DNA from: Saccharopolyspora elongata
GTDB lineage: Bacteria > Actinomycetota > Actinomycetes > Mycobacteriales > Pseudonocardiaceae
Direction: 5' to 3'
NCBI RefSeq assembly: GCF_004348985.1
Contig: NZ_SMKW01000051.1
Location: forward strand, 1 to 64,000
Length of the DNA stretch: 64,000 nt
Below are positions 17,119 to 25,431 of the stretch, one piece after another. Numbering within the stretch: the stretch's first letter is position 1; each line of letters starts with the position of its first letter. The translations under genes were made by a program, and so were the position numbers. The notes beneath the pieces are model-generated. The model saw only the letters and a list, made by a program, of their open reading frames with translations, was not told the origin of the DNA and searched no databases.

Positions 17119-17301
17119 TCATCGGACCACCGCCGGCGGTTCGGGAGCCAGCAGCGGTGAGGCGGCTTCGGCCGACAGTGGTGGCAGCTCGGCGGATCTA
17201 CCGTGCGCGCTGAAGTTGCCCGCCGAAAGCAAGGCAAGTGCGGAGAGGAAAGAGAGGATCAGGCAGGCGATCGGGTGTCCGCCTGGTGTCCTGTGGTGCA
17301 T
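17119..17301 (-). CDS. Possible small secreted peptide
   Basis: A 60-residue frame starts MHHRTPGG and then has a hydrophobic stretch (ACLILSFLSALALLSAG) like a signal peptide, followed by an Ala/Pro-rich tail. The ribosome site is weak and no family is recognised. It could be a chance frame. Confidence 0.3.
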   Translation of the reverse strand: MHHRTPGGHPIACLILSFLSALALLSAGNFSAHGRSAELPPLSAEAASPLLAPEPPAVVR

Positions 17302-17339
17302 GTCTGCCCCAACTAGCAGGGCTTCCGGGCAGGTCAAGG

Positions 17340-17375
17340 CCTTGACCGCTGTAACACCAACGGTGTAACACTAAT
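17340..17375 (+). promoter_or_regulatory. Probable MerR-controlled promoter of the racemase operon
   Basis: TTGACC (17342-17347) is followed by ACACC-AAC-GGTGT and a TAACAC/ACTAAT region as possible -10. The dyad lies between the promoter hexamers, the arrangement typical of MerR activators. Twenty-seven bases are identical to the merR upstream site. Confidence 0.65.
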
Positions 17376-17424
17376 TGCGTCGCGATACTTGTGGCGCGTG
17401 ACACAGGCTGCGGAGAGGTGTGGC

Positions 17425-18558
17425 GTGACGGGAACAGGCGGGCCGCTGGCAGGGATCAAAGTCGTCGAACTCGCCGGGATCGGGCCGGCCCCGTTCTGCG
17501 CGATGCTGCTGGCCGATCTCGGTGCCGACGTGGTGAGAGTGGACCGGCCCACTGCCGCCGGAGGCAAGACCGACCTGCTCAACCGCGGCAAGCGATCGGT
17601 GCAGGTGAACCTCAAGCACGAACGCGGCGCGGAGGCGGTGCTGGCGCTGGCCGAGCGGGCGGACGTGCTGCTGGAAGGTCTGCGCCCCGGGGTCACCGAA
17701 CGCCTGGGCGTGGGGCCGGAGCAGTGCTGGGCGGTCAACCCGAAGCTGGTCTACGGGCGGATGACCGGCTGGGGCCAGCACGGGCCGCTGGCGTCGACCG
17801 CGGGGCACGACATCGACTACATCTCCCTCGGCGGCATGCTGCACGCCATCGGCCGCGAAGGCGGGCCGCCGCAAGTTCCCGCGAACCTGCTCGGCGACTT
17901 CGGCGGCGGCGCGATGTACCTGGCGGTCGGTGTGCTGGCGGCGCTGCTCGAAGCGCGCACCAGCGGTCGCGGGCAGGTCGTCGACGCGGCCATTGTGGAC
18001 GGTGCCGCGCACCTGGGCACCATGCTGTTCAGCTTCCTGTCGACCGGCGGCTGGAAGACCGACCGCGGCACCAACCTGCTGGACACCGGTGCGCCCTACT
18101 ACGACGTCTACGAAACTTCCGACGGCGAATACGTCTCGGTCGGCGCGCTGGAGCCGCAGTTCTACGCCGAACTGCTGGACCGGCTGGGGCTGGCGGGCCA
18201 GGTGCCCGACCGCGACGACCCCGCGAACTGGCCGGCACTGCGCGAACGGTTCGCCGCAACCTTCCGGCAGCGCACCAGGCAGGAGTGGGCCGAACTGTTC
18301 GCCGGCTCCGACGCGTGCGTCGCGCCGGTGCTGTCCATGGCAGAAGCCGAAACCCACCCCCACGTCGCGGCCCGGGAAACCCTGGTGCGACGCGACGGCG
18401 TCTTGCAGCCGGCACCGGCACCGCGCTTCAGCCGAACCCCGAACCCGCCGCCCGGACCGGTCGCCGAGGCGGGCGCGGACACCGAGGAGGTGCTGCGGGA
18501 CTGGAAGGTCCCGCCGGAACTGCTCGAATCCGGTGCGTTCGGTTCGAGGGACCGATGA
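17425..18558 (+). CDS. CaiB/BaiF-family alpha-methylacyl-CoA racemase
   Basis: The 377-residue protein is of the family III CoA-transferase fold, closest to alpha-methylacyl-CoA racemase. The opening GIKVVELAGIGPAPF and GHDIDYISLGGML, with the expected catalytic His-Asp region, support racemase over transferase. Racemases make (S)-2-methylacyl-CoA available for beta-oxidation of branched chains. The GTG at 17425 lies 6 bases after GGAGAGG; further upstream starts would lie in the promoter region. It is followed by four repeats and an acyl-CoA dehydrogenase. Confidence 0.85.
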   Translation: MTGTGGPLAGIKVVELAGIGPAPFCAMLLADLGADVVRVDRPTAAGGKTDLLNRGKRSVQVNLKHERGAEAVLALAERADVLLEGLRPGVTERLGVGPEQCWAVNPKLVYGRMTGWGQHGPLASTAGHDIDYISLGGMLHAIGREGGPPQVPANLLGDFGGGAMYLAVGVLAALLEARTSGRGQVVDAAIVDGAAHLGTMLFSFLSTGGWKTDRGTNLLDTGAPYYDVYETSDGEYVSVGALEPQFYAELLDRLGLAGQVPDRDDPANWPALRERFAATFRQRTRQEWAELFAGSDACVAPVLSMAEAETHPHVAARETLVRRDGVLQPAPAPRFSRTPNPPPGPVAEAGADTEEVLRDWKVPPELLESGAFGSRDR

Positions 18559-18596
18559 GCGGCGCCGCCGCGAACGCTCGCCGCGGGGGAGGGGGA

Positions 18597-18781
18597 TGGC
18601 AGAAAGGTTCCCATCCTCGCACCCGCCGGCAACCGGTGTCCGGGCCAGGAACCGCGACCCGCCCCCACCAGTCGGTGGCAGGAAGGTTCCCATCCTGCCG
18701 TCCGGCTGGGGCTGTGGTGGCAGGAAAGTTCCCATGCTGTCGTCCCGCCAGGGCCGTGGTGACAGGAAAGTTCCCTTCCTC
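18597..18781 (+). repeat. Four dispersed repeats between two co-directional genes
   Basis: Copies begin at 18597, 18676, 18718 and 18760, all in one orientation, with the first three starting TGGCAG instead of TGACAG. They fill the gap between racemase and acyl-CoA dehydrogenase genes. Confidence 0.9.
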
Positions 18782-18819
18782 CCACGCCCGGCGTGAACAT
18801 CGAAAGGAGGCGTGAACCG

Positions 18820-19998
18820 ATGCGCAGGGAGTTGTTCGAGCCCGAGCACGAGGCGTTCCGCGAGACGGTGCGCACCTTCGTCAACAAGGAGCTCGTGCCG
18901 CACGTCGAGGAGTGGGAGGCAGCCGGGGTCGTCAGCCGCGAGTCGTGGTTGGCCGCCGGAGCGCAGGGGCTGCTCGGCTTCGCCGTCGACGAGCAGTACG
19001 GCGGCGGTGGCGTCGACGACTTCCGGTTCAACGTGGTGTTCGACGAGGAACTCGTCGGCGCGGGCATTTCCGGCTTCGGCTCACCGCTGCACAACGACAT
19101 CATCGCGCCGTACCTGATCAGGCTGGCCACCGACGAGCAGAAGCAGCGCTGGCTGCCCAGGTTCTGCAGCGGCGAGCTCATCACCGCCATCGCCATGACG
19201 GAGCCGGGTGCGGGCAGCGACCTGCAGGGCATCCGCACCACCGCGGTGCGCGACGTTGGGGGCACCTCCCGCTCGAGCGAAGCCGAGAGTGGGGGAGACT
19301 TCGTCCTCAACGGGCAGAAGACGTTCATCAGCAACGGCATCCTCGCCGACCTGGTGATCGTGGTGGCCCGCACCGACCCGGACGCCGGGTACGAAGGCAT
19401 CAGCCTGCTGGTCGTGGAGCGCGGCATGCCCGGCTTCGAGCGCGGCCGCAACCTCGACAAGATCGGCCAGAAGTCGCAGGACACCGCGGAGCTGTTCTTC
19501 AACGACGTGCGGGTGCCGGCGCGCAATCTCCTCGGCGAGGAAGGGCAGGGCTTCATCTACCTGATGCAGAACCTGCCGCAGGAGCGGTTGTCGATCGCGG
19601 TCGCCTCGGCCGCCACCGCCGAGAAGGTCCTGGGCATCACCAAGGACTACTGCCGCGACCGCACGGCGTTCGGCCGCCCGATCGGCAAGTTCCAGCACAT
19701 CCGGTTCGAGCTGGCGGAGATGGCCACCGAGGTCGAGATCGGCCGGGTGTTCACGGATCGTTGCGTCATGGACCACGTTCGCGGTGAACTGGACAACGAG
19801 CACGCCTCGATGGCCAAGTGGTGGCTCAGCGAGCTGAACAAGCGGGTCGTGGACCGCTGCCTGCAACTGCACGGCGGCTACGGATACATGACGGAATACC
19901 CGATCGCCAAGGCGTACCTGGATTCCCGGATCCAGACGATCTACGGCGGCACCACCGAGATCATGAAGGAAGTCATCGGGCGGTCGATGGGATTCTGA
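18820..19998 (+). CDS. Acyl-CoA dehydrogenase
   Basis: The 392-residue FAD enzyme oxidises acyl-CoA to enoyl-CoA. Motifs are AMTEPGAGSD near 126-134, FGRPIGKFQHI, and the C-terminal YGGTTEIMKE with the catalytic glutamate region. The ATG at 18820 has AAAGGAGG upstream with a 9-base gap. Residues 146-159 (VGGTSRSSEAESGG) interrupt the usual short turn between the TTAVRD and DFVLNGQKTFISNG strands and are encoded by a palindromic repeat. The loop probably sits on the surface of the middle beta domain, so activity may be kept. It works with the racemase upstream and FadB/FadA elsewhere in the window. Confidence 0.92.
   Translation: MRRELFEPEHEAFRETVRTFVNKELVPHVEEWEAAGVVSRESWLAAGAQGLLGFAVDEQYGGGGVDDFRFNVVFDEELVGAGISGFGSPLHNDIIAPYLIRLATDEQKQRWLPRFCSGELITAIAMTEPGAGSDLQGIRTTAVRDVGGTSRSSEAESGGDFVLNGQKTFISNGILADLVIVVARTDPDAGYEGISLLVVERGMPGFERGRNLDKIGQKSQDTAELFFNDVRVPARNLLGEEGQGFIYLMQNLPQERLSIAVASAATAEKVLGITKDYCRDRTAFGRPIGKFQHIRFELAEMATEVEIGRVFTDRCVMDHVRGELDNEHASMAKWWLSELNKRVVDRCLQLHGGYGYMTEYPIAKAYLDSRIQTIYGGTTEIMKEVIGRSMGF
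19258..19297. repeat. Palindromic insert inside the acyl-CoA dehydrogenase gene
   Basis: About 40 bases starting GGGGGCACCTCCCGCTCGAG and ending GAGAGTGGGGGAG can fold through CTCCC/GGGAG and CTCG/CGAG. The type resembles short palindromes common in Streptomyces genomes. It keeps the reading frame and adds about 14 residues. Confidence 0.7.
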
Positions 19999-20002
19999 CG
20001 GT

Positions 20003-20022
20003 CGTGGGCGCACGCGCCCACG
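20003..20022 (+). terminator. Short hairpin after the acyl-CoA dehydrogenase
   Basis: CGTGGGCG and CGCCCACG enclose a CACG loop five bases after the stop. No T-run; weak on its own, and the next gene starts 17 bases later. Confidence 0.45.
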
Positions 20023-20038
20023 AGAGAGGCAGGGCGCC

Positions 20039-21202
20039 ATGGACTGGATCGTCGCTCCCGACGACGACGGGCGCGCACTGCCCGACGTCCTCCCGTCGCT
20101 GCTCGGCGCGATGGACGTGGCCGGGTTCTCCGACACCATCGGGTTCCCGGCCTGCCGCACCGCGGGCGTGTTGCTGATCGACGGGCTCGGCCGGGACCTG
20201 CTGCGCGAGCACGCGGAGGACGCGCCGTTCATGGCCAGCCTGCTGACGTCACCGCCGCTGAAGGCCGGTTTCCCCACGACGACGGTCACCAGCATCACCT
20301 CGCTGGGCACCGGCCGGTGCGCGGGGGAGCACGGTCTCGTCGGCTACAGCTTCGCCGAGCCCTCGGGCGGCCTGCTGCACCCGCTGAGCTGGGGAACCCA
20401 CGGCACGACGGGCGATTCCGCCGGAGGTCGCAGGAGCCTGCTCGACCAGTGGCCACCGGAACAGGCCCAACCGACGCCGACGGTGCTGGAACGGGCGGCC
20501 GCAGTGGGCGTCGACGTCCGGACCGTCGTGCCCGCGGAGTTCGCGAACACCGGGCTGACCAGGGCCGCGTTTCGCGGCGCGGACTTCCGGGGCATGCGCG
20601 CCCTGGGCGATCTCGCCGCCGAACTGCTCGCCGCGCTGGCCGCCGACGGTCCGGCGCTGTGCTACGGCTACCACGGTCACCTCGACTTCCTCGGGCACGT
20701 CCACGGTCCCGGCTCGTTGCCGTGGCGTCTGCAGCTGACGGTCATCGATCGCCTGGTGTCGATGCTGGCCGAACGCCTCCCGCGCGATGCGGTGCTGACC
20801 GTGATCGCCGATCACGGCATGGTCGAGATCGACCCGGGCGACGCGGTCGACGCCGACACCGACCCGGCATTGCGAGCCGGTGTCCGCCTCCTCGGCGGCG
20901 AGGTCCGCGCCCGCCACATCTACGTCGAACCCGGTGCGCTGGCCGATGTGCATGCCGCCTGGCGGGAGACGATCGGCGATCGCGGCATGGTGCTCACCGG
21001 CGAGCAGGCGATCGACGAGGGCTGGTTCGGCCCGGTGGTCGCCGACTCGGTGCGACCGCGCATCGGCGACGTGCTGGCGATCATGCGTGATTCCGGGGTG
21101 ATCCGGTCGGTGATCGAACCGGGGGAGTCCGCGCTGCGCGGTCACCACGGCTCGCTCACCTCGGCCGAACAACTGGTTCCGGTGCTGATGTTGGGCGGGT
21201 GA
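20039..21202 (+). CDS. Alkaline phosphatase-superfamily phosphodiesterase
   Basis: The 387-residue protein has the metal-binding order of nucleotide pyrophosphatase/phosphodiesterases: Asp in LLIDGLG, the Thr nucleophile in FPTTTVTSITS, Asp/His in HGHLDFLGHVHG, AspHis in IADHGMV and His in RGHHGSLT. Such enzymes cleave phosphodiester or pyrophosphate bonds with two metal ions; the substrate is unknown. No signal peptide is seen, so it is probably cytoplasmic. Its stop lies 7 bases before the next gene, suggesting an operon. Confidence 0.82.
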   Translation: MDWIVAPDDDGRALPDVLPSLLGAMDVAGFSDTIGFPACRTAGVLLIDGLGRDLLREHAEDAPFMASLLTSPPLKAGFPTTTVTSITSLGTGRCAGEHGLVGYSFAEPSGGLLHPLSWGTHGTTGDSAGGRRSLLDQWPPEQAQPTPTVLERAAAVGVDVRTVVPAEFANTGLTRAAFRGADFRGMRALGDLAAELLAALAADGPALCYGYHGHLDFLGHVHGPGSLPWRLQLTVIDRLVSMLAERLPRDAVLTVIADHGMVEIDPGDAVDADTDPALRAGVRLLGGEVRARHIYVEPGALADVHAAWRETIGDRGMVLTGEQAIDEGWFGPVVADSVRPRIGDVLAIMRDSGVIRSVIEPGESALRGHHGSLTSAEQLVPVLMLGG

Positions 21203-21209
21203 CGGGCGG

Positions 21210-22052
21210 ATGCGCGACGAGGGTTTGTTCGGGCCGCAGACCGTGACCTGGCAGCTGCACGCCGACCCGGCGATGTGGATCGCCGGGATCTGCAGCCTCT
21301 ACCTGCAGGCGTTGCACCCGCGCGCGGTGGCGGCCGTCGTGCAGAACTCCCGGTTCCGGGAAGACCCGCTGGGACGCCTGATGCGCACCGGGAACTTCGT
21401 CGCCACGACGACCTACGGCACGACGGCCGAAGCCGAATCCGCCGGCGAACGGGTCCGCCGGGTGCACCGCATGCTCAGCGCGACCGATCGGAGAACCGGC
21501 GCCGAGATCCGCTTGGACGACCCGGACCTGCTGCGCTGGGTGCATTGCGCCGAGGTCGCATCGTTCGCCGGTGTCGTGCGGCGCGCGGGCTTCCCGCTCA
21601 CCGATGCGCAGCTCGACCGGTACTTCGACGAACAGCGCCGGGCGGCCGCCCTCGTCGGGCTCGACCCGGCGGAGGTGCCCGGCTCGACCCGCGCGATGGC
21701 GGAGTACTTCGAGCAGATCCGGCCCGAACTGCAGCGGACGGCCGACTCCGACCTGGTCTACGATTTCCTGCACCGGCCGTTCGCGCCGTGGTGGCTGCTG
21801 CCGGTGAACCTCGGCTACCTGCCGCTCGGACACCTCGCGTACTCGGTGCTGCCGGGGTGGGCGCGGAAGCTGCACGGCCGCCCGGCGTACCCGGCGCCGG
21901 TGGTCGCGGCCGGACTGTGCGGATTCAGGACGACCGGCCTGGCGGTGCCGGACCAACTGCGCTTCCGCTACCCGGGCGATCACGTCCAGCGCGCGGTGGA
22001 CCGCCTGGGCAAGACGGCCATGCCGTCGATCAAAACCCTCGCCCAGCTGTGA
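21210..22052 (+). CDS. MpaB/DUF2236-family oxygenase-like protein
   Basis: This 280-residue protein belongs to the MpaB/rubber oxygenase-like DUF2236 group (LHADPAMWIAGICSLYLQALHP at the start, LRWVHCAEVASF in the middle). Members are haem-dependent oxygenases or of unknown role. The histidines near 28-37 and 112 fit a haem site. It starts 7 bases after the phosphodiesterase gene. Confidence 0.8.
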   Translation: MRDEGLFGPQTVTWQLHADPAMWIAGICSLYLQALHPRAVAAVVQNSRFREDPLGRLMRTGNFVATTTYGTTAEAESAGERVRRVHRMLSATDRRTGAEIRLDDPDLLRWVHCAEVASFAGVVRRAGFPLTDAQLDRYFDEQRRAAALVGLDPAEVPGSTRAMAEYFEQIRPELQRTADSDLVYDFLHRPFAPWWLLPVNLGYLPLGHLAYSVLPGWARKLHGRPAYPAPVVAAGLCGFRTTGLAVPDQLRFRYPGDHVQRAVDRLGKTAMPSIKTLAQL

Positions 22053-22062
22053 CGCGGCGAAA

Positions 22063-22124
22063 GCATGGGAACTTTCCTGTCACCACGGCTGCGGCCGGAG
22101 TGCAGCACGGGAACCTTCCTGTCA
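22063..22124 (-). repeat. Two dispersed repeats between convergent genes
   Basis: Copies lie at 22063-22082 and 22105-22124, both in the usual orientation for a plus-strand gene that ends upstream (ATGGGAA...CTGTCA on the plus strand). Confidence 0.9.
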
Positions 22125-22147
22125 TCCGCGACGCCTGCGGCGAGGGG

Positions 22148-22732
22148 TCACTGCCGGAGCAGGAGGTTGGAGCCGTCGGCGAAGTCGATGGAGGCGAACG
22201 GCGCTCCGACGAACGTCCGCCCCAGCAGCACGTCGCGGATGCCGCGCACTGCGTTCGGTGGCTGTTCCCACCACGTGATCAAAGACGTTTCCAGCCCTGG
22301 CAGCGGCGCGGGGGGCGGGGTCCGGGAGGCGGGCAGGTCGACGAACCGGGCCGGGATGACCACGGCGATGCGCTGGTTGGTGGCGACCAACCAGGCGTAC
22401 CCGTTGCCCGCGGCCAGCACGTCGGCGCCCTGGATCGCGAGTTGGCCGCTGTCGGCCGCGGTGGCCCAGCCGCGGATTCCCGCGTCGTGCACCCACTCGT
22501 CGCCGAGGTAGTCCCCGCGCACGGTGAGGTCGGCCGGCTTCAGGTACGTCTCCGACACTTCCTGCTTGCACGTCGGTACGGGGTTAGCCGGTGCGTGCGG
22601 CACGGCGTTTCGACCGGCCACCGTGGACGCCAGGAACCCGGGGGCGCGGTGGAAGATGCGGTGGAACGCCTCGCCCTGCCGGAGCCAGCCGTGTTCGGCG
22701 ACCTTCGCGACGTCCTTCGGGGTGGCTACCAA
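22148..22732 (-). CDS. ESX-operon protein of unknown function (C-terminal partner)
   Basis: I do not recognise this 194-residue protein. It starts at a TTG with AGGAG six bases upstream and overlaps the end of the preceding gene by 7 bases. Visible segments are GWATAADSGQLAIQGADVLAAGN and a beta-rich stretch (YAWLVATNQRIAVVIPARF) with the look of a PH-like or lipid-binding domain. It is the last of four genes of a type VII secretion-like operon. Confidence 0.6.
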   Translation of the reverse strand: MVATPKDVAKVAEHGWLRQGEAFHRIFHRAPGFLASTVAGRNAVPHAPANPVPTCKQEVSETYLKPADLTVRGDYLGDEWVHDAGIRGWATAADSGQLAIQGADVLAAGNGYAWLVATNQRIAVVIPARFVDLPASRTPPPAPLPGLETSLITWWEQPPNAVRGIRDVLLGRTFVGAPFASIDFADGSNLLLRQ

Positions 22733-23487
22733 CTGCCGCTCCTGGTGTTGACCAGACCGAGCACCCGGTCCGGTTGGGCTTTCGCGGGCACTTGGAGATC
22801 GAGCCGCGAGCCGTCGGCGAACGTGATCCGCAGGTACGCCGCCGCCCTGTCTTCCCGTTCGCGCCCGAGACCGCCGAATCGGCGTTGCACGATCTCGTAG
22901 CCGCTGATCTGGTCGGTGCCGACGCTCGCGCGCTCGATCACCTGCAGAACCTGGGTCTGGCCGCCGTGGTCGAAGTACCGGCCCTTGTTGTTGACCGTGC
23001 TGCCCATGGTGCCCGCGAAATCGTCGGCGAGCCGGTAGACGGGGCCGGTGGCCTTCTTGATCGTCTCCATGCCCTTGTCGAACCAGTCCTGCGAGCCTTC
23101 CGGGAGTTCCGGCAGCTCCAGCAGCGCCAACCGGTCGGGGGTGGCTACGAGGACCCCGGGGAGTTCTCCCGGGGAGGCCTCGCCTTGTGCACCGGTCATC
23201 CGCACGGCGGTCTCCGACACGCTCCGGGCAGAGACCACCGCCGTCGGCAGGTTGCGTTCGTCGGACGGCTCGTCGCCGCCGGTGAACAGGGAGTTGACGC
23301 GGAACGGCACTGCGCCCACCTGGAACGCGGCGCGGGTGAGGATGCCGCGCCGCTTCTTGCCGTGCTCGTCGAGCCCGCCCACTTCGAACAGCGGGACGTG
23401 GTACGGGTCGGGGAAGGCCCATGCGATCGGCTCCCCCGGCCGGCACCACGACGAACGTGCGCTCAGGATCAGGTGTTCCAGGGTCAT
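22726..23487 (-). CDS. ESX-operon protein of unknown function
   Basis: The 253-residue protein is not recognised. It is probably cytoplasmic, with beta-rich N- and C-terminal parts (TLEHLILSARSSW; YLRITFADGSRLDLQVP). The coding frame ends at TAG 22726-22728, where the next gene has already begun in another frame. Gene order suggests a chaperone or an accessory of the secreted proteins, which is inference. Confidence 0.6.
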   Translation of the reverse strand: MTLEHLILSARSSWCRPGEPIAWAFPDPYHVPLFEVGGLDEHGKKRRGILTRAAFQVGAVPFRVNSLFTGGDEPSDERNLPTAVVSARSVSETAVRMTGAQGEASPGELPGVLVATPDRLALLELPELPEGSQDWFDKGMETIKKATGPVYRLADDFAGTMGSTVNNKGRYFDHGGQTQVLQVIERASVGTDQISGYEIVQRRFGGLGREREDRAAAYLRITFADGSRLDLQVPAKAQPDRVLGLVNTRSGSW

Positions 23488-23509
23488 TCAGCTCGCCGCT
23501 CCCACGGGG

Positions 23510-24679
23510 TCACGAGAATCCCTTCTCCTGCGCGGCCTTGCTCTCCTCCGGAGAGAGCTGTCCACTGATCCGCTGGTTGGCCTCGTCGTACATGGCCTTC
23601 GGGATCTCCTTGACGGCCTGTCCTTCGAGGGTCTCCGTCACACCACTAATACCAGCACCGACCAGCGAGGCCTTGCCGCCGAGCGCCCCGCCGATGACCT
23701 TGCCCGCGAGGTTCGCGGCCAGCGCTTCCTCGCCGGTCTTGTGCAGGCCCTGGCCCTTCATGAAGACGTTGCTGGTCTTCGACGTGGCGAACTCGCGCAG
23801 CACCTCGCCGGTGTTGGGGTCCTTCACCTGCTCGATCTTGCCCTTGGAGATTCCCCGGGTGAGCAGCCTGCCGAGCTTGCCGGACTCGCGGATCTTGTTG
23901 AGCAGCTCTTCCAGCCTCTTCAGCCACTTGTAGAGCTGGGCCTGGATCTTGGCGACCTGGGCGGCGATCCGGCCACCGGTGATGCCGACCGACGCGGTGG
24001 TGGTCGCGCTGGCCGCGCCCACCGACGCTCCCGCGGTGATCCACGACGCGGCGAGCGCCGCGAGCCACTGGATGATCAGGCTGATGATCAGCTCGGTGAG
24101 GATGTTGATGACCATCTCGACGAACATGTCGAACATGTCCGCAATGCCGTCCAGGGTTTCCTTCAGCCCGCGGACGTCCTGCGCCAGGGCCTTGGTCCCG
24201 TCGCCGAACTCGGTCATCTGCTTGCGGAAGGCGTCGCCGTCCTGGCCGACCCACGTCCCGGCGGTCGCCTCGGCGCGCTGGGGCTCCTGCTCGGCGACCG
24301 AGTCGAGCCACTTCGCGACCTCGTCCCAGCCCTTGCCGGTGGCACGCATCTGCTCGGGGTCGCCGATGGCCTGCTCGGCGATCTCGATCAGCGGCGTCAT
24401 CACGATCGACACCAGGAACCCGAGGCCGTTGTCCAGCAGCGCCGCGCCGGGATTGGACAGCAGGTCCATCTGCTCCTGGCGCGCCGAGATGACCGCGGAG
24501 GTCCATTCGGGCGCGGCGGAGCCGTCGGCGAGGCTGCCGCCGTTGGTGTTGGCGGCCGCGTCCTTCAGATCGGAGGCGGCACCGGCGATGGAGGAGCCGC
24601 GGGTCAGGGTCTGCTCGGCCCAGTTCTTGCGGGTGGAGTCGCCCTGGTTGAGCTCGGTGAAAGTTCCCGGGCCGGTCAT
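23510..24679 (-). CDS. Large WXG100-like type VII secretion substrate
   Basis: The 389-residue protein has a helical N-terminal half with GTWVGQDGDAFRKQM near residues 145-160, the W-x-G hairpin of WXG100 proteins. Hydrophobic helices around residues 185-225 (EMVINILTELIISLIIQWLAAL; SWITAGASVG) may cross or insert into a membrane. A charged coiled segment and a Gly-rich stretch follow. Its ATG overlaps the stop of the upstream small secreted protein gene (ATGA). No toxin domain is visible at the C terminus. It could be a pore-forming or scaffold substrate. Confidence 0.7.
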   Translation of the reverse strand: MTGPGTFTELNQGDSTRKNWAEQTLTRGSSIAGAASDLKDAAANTNGGSLADGSAAPEWTSAVISARQEQMDLLSNPGAALLDNGLGFLVSIVMTPLIEIAEQAIGDPEQMRATGKGWDEVAKWLDSVAEQEPQRAEATAGTWVGQDGDAFRKQMTEFGDGTKALAQDVRGLKETLDGIADMFDMFVEMVINILTELIISLIIQWLAALAASWITAGASVGAASATTTASVGITGGRIAAQVAKIQAQLYKWLKRLEELLNKIRESGKLGRLLTRGISKGKIEQVKDPNTGEVLREFATSKTSNVFMKGQGLHKTGEEALAANLAGKVIGGALGGKASLVGAGISGVTETLEGQAVKEIPKAMYDEANQRISGQLSPEESKAAQEKGFS

Positions 24680-25002
24680 CCTGCGAGCCCCTCTCCGGCC
24701 TTGTTCAGCATCTCGATGATCTGCTGCTCGGTCTCGTCGTAGTCCTTGATGGTGTCTTCGAGGGCCTGCTTCGTCTCGGTGAGGAACTGCTGGGCCTTTT
24801 GCGCCATCTCCTGGCAGCCCTGCAGGGTTTCGAAGTACTTGTCGCTGATGCCGACGGCATTGCCGATCGGACCGAAGCACTGGTCGTCGGTGCGCGCCTG
24901 CTCCAGAAGCTGAGCGAGCTGCCCGAACTTGTCGGCGAGGCTCTCGCAGCCGGAGCCGTGCTCGGTCAGCGTCCCGGGCGTCATCTGCAGATTGCCACCC
25001 AC
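24676..25002 (-). CDS. Small EspC/WXG100-like secreted protein
   Basis: The 108-residue helical protein has the size of ESX substrates. It ends with DYDETEQQ, which fits the YxxxD/E secretion motif, followed by a short Gly-rich tail. It opens the four-gene unit and has a GTG start eight bases after AGGGGAA. It probably forms a helical hairpin dimer with the product of the next gene. The secretion ATPase and membrane core are not in this window. Confidence 0.7.
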   Translation of the reverse strand: MGGNLQMTPGTLTEHGSGCESLADKFGQLAQLLEQARTDDQCFGPIGNAVGISDKYFETLQGCQEMAQKAQQFLTETKQALEDTIKDYDETEQQIIEMLNKAGEGLAG

Positions 25003-25160
25003 TGCGGCACTTCCCCTCAGCGTGATTTGACTGGTTGTCGACCCTACGTCGCGTTCGACGTTGTTGAGAAGTATTCGGTTCCGCTCGTTTTGAGACGTCT
25101 AACGCTTTCGTCCCGTTGACCGCGGCGCTCGCCTCCCGCCCTCGGCATTCGCGGCGGTGC

Positions 25161-25282
25161 GAGCATGGGAACTTTCCTGTCATCCGGCGGCCCGGAGGGC
25201 GTGAGGATGGGAACCTTCCTGTCATTTCGCGCCCGGCGAGGGCTCGTCTTGCGGTGGAAGTGACAGGAAGGTTCCCTTGCTC
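25161..25282. repeat. Three dispersed repeats in a divergent promoter region
   Basis: Copies lie at 25161-25182 and 25203-25224 (minus orientation) and 25261-25282 (plus). The second and third face each other. The site is unusual: it lies between two divergent operons and not after a gene end. Confidence 0.9.
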
Positions 25283-25358
25283 TGGTCACGGCGGGAGCCG
25301 GGGGCGATCCTGGTGCTGTACGCGGCGGCGGAACATCTTGTCCACCTCTTGTATCTAT

Positions 25359-25413
25359 GTTGTGAACAACCTAGGGTTCCCGATGACCGGAAGGGTCATT
25401 CCGTAAAACGGAA
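25359..25413. promoter_or_regulatory. Three dyads upstream of glcD
   Basis: GTTGT-GA-ACAAC (25359-25370), ATGACC-N5-GGTCAT (25383-25399) and TTCCGT-AAA-ACGGAA (25399-25413) lie in a row before the glcD start. Dyads of TTGT...ACAA type are common operators of GntR/FCD regulators that control lactate and glycolate genes. No regulator gene is adjacent. Confidence 0.55.
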
Positions 25414-25431
25414 GTAACCGGGAGGCTGAGC

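Noticed and set aside
14024-17404. Two short minus-strand frames sharing the peptide HRWCYSGQG
   Set aside because: The shared peptide comes from the 27-base identical operator at the two sites, not from related proteins.
23048-24742. A 564-codon plus-strand frame over the type VII-like operon
   Set aside because: Leu/Arg/Asp-rich shadow; the minus-strand genes have overlapping starts and stops, and recognisable motifs.
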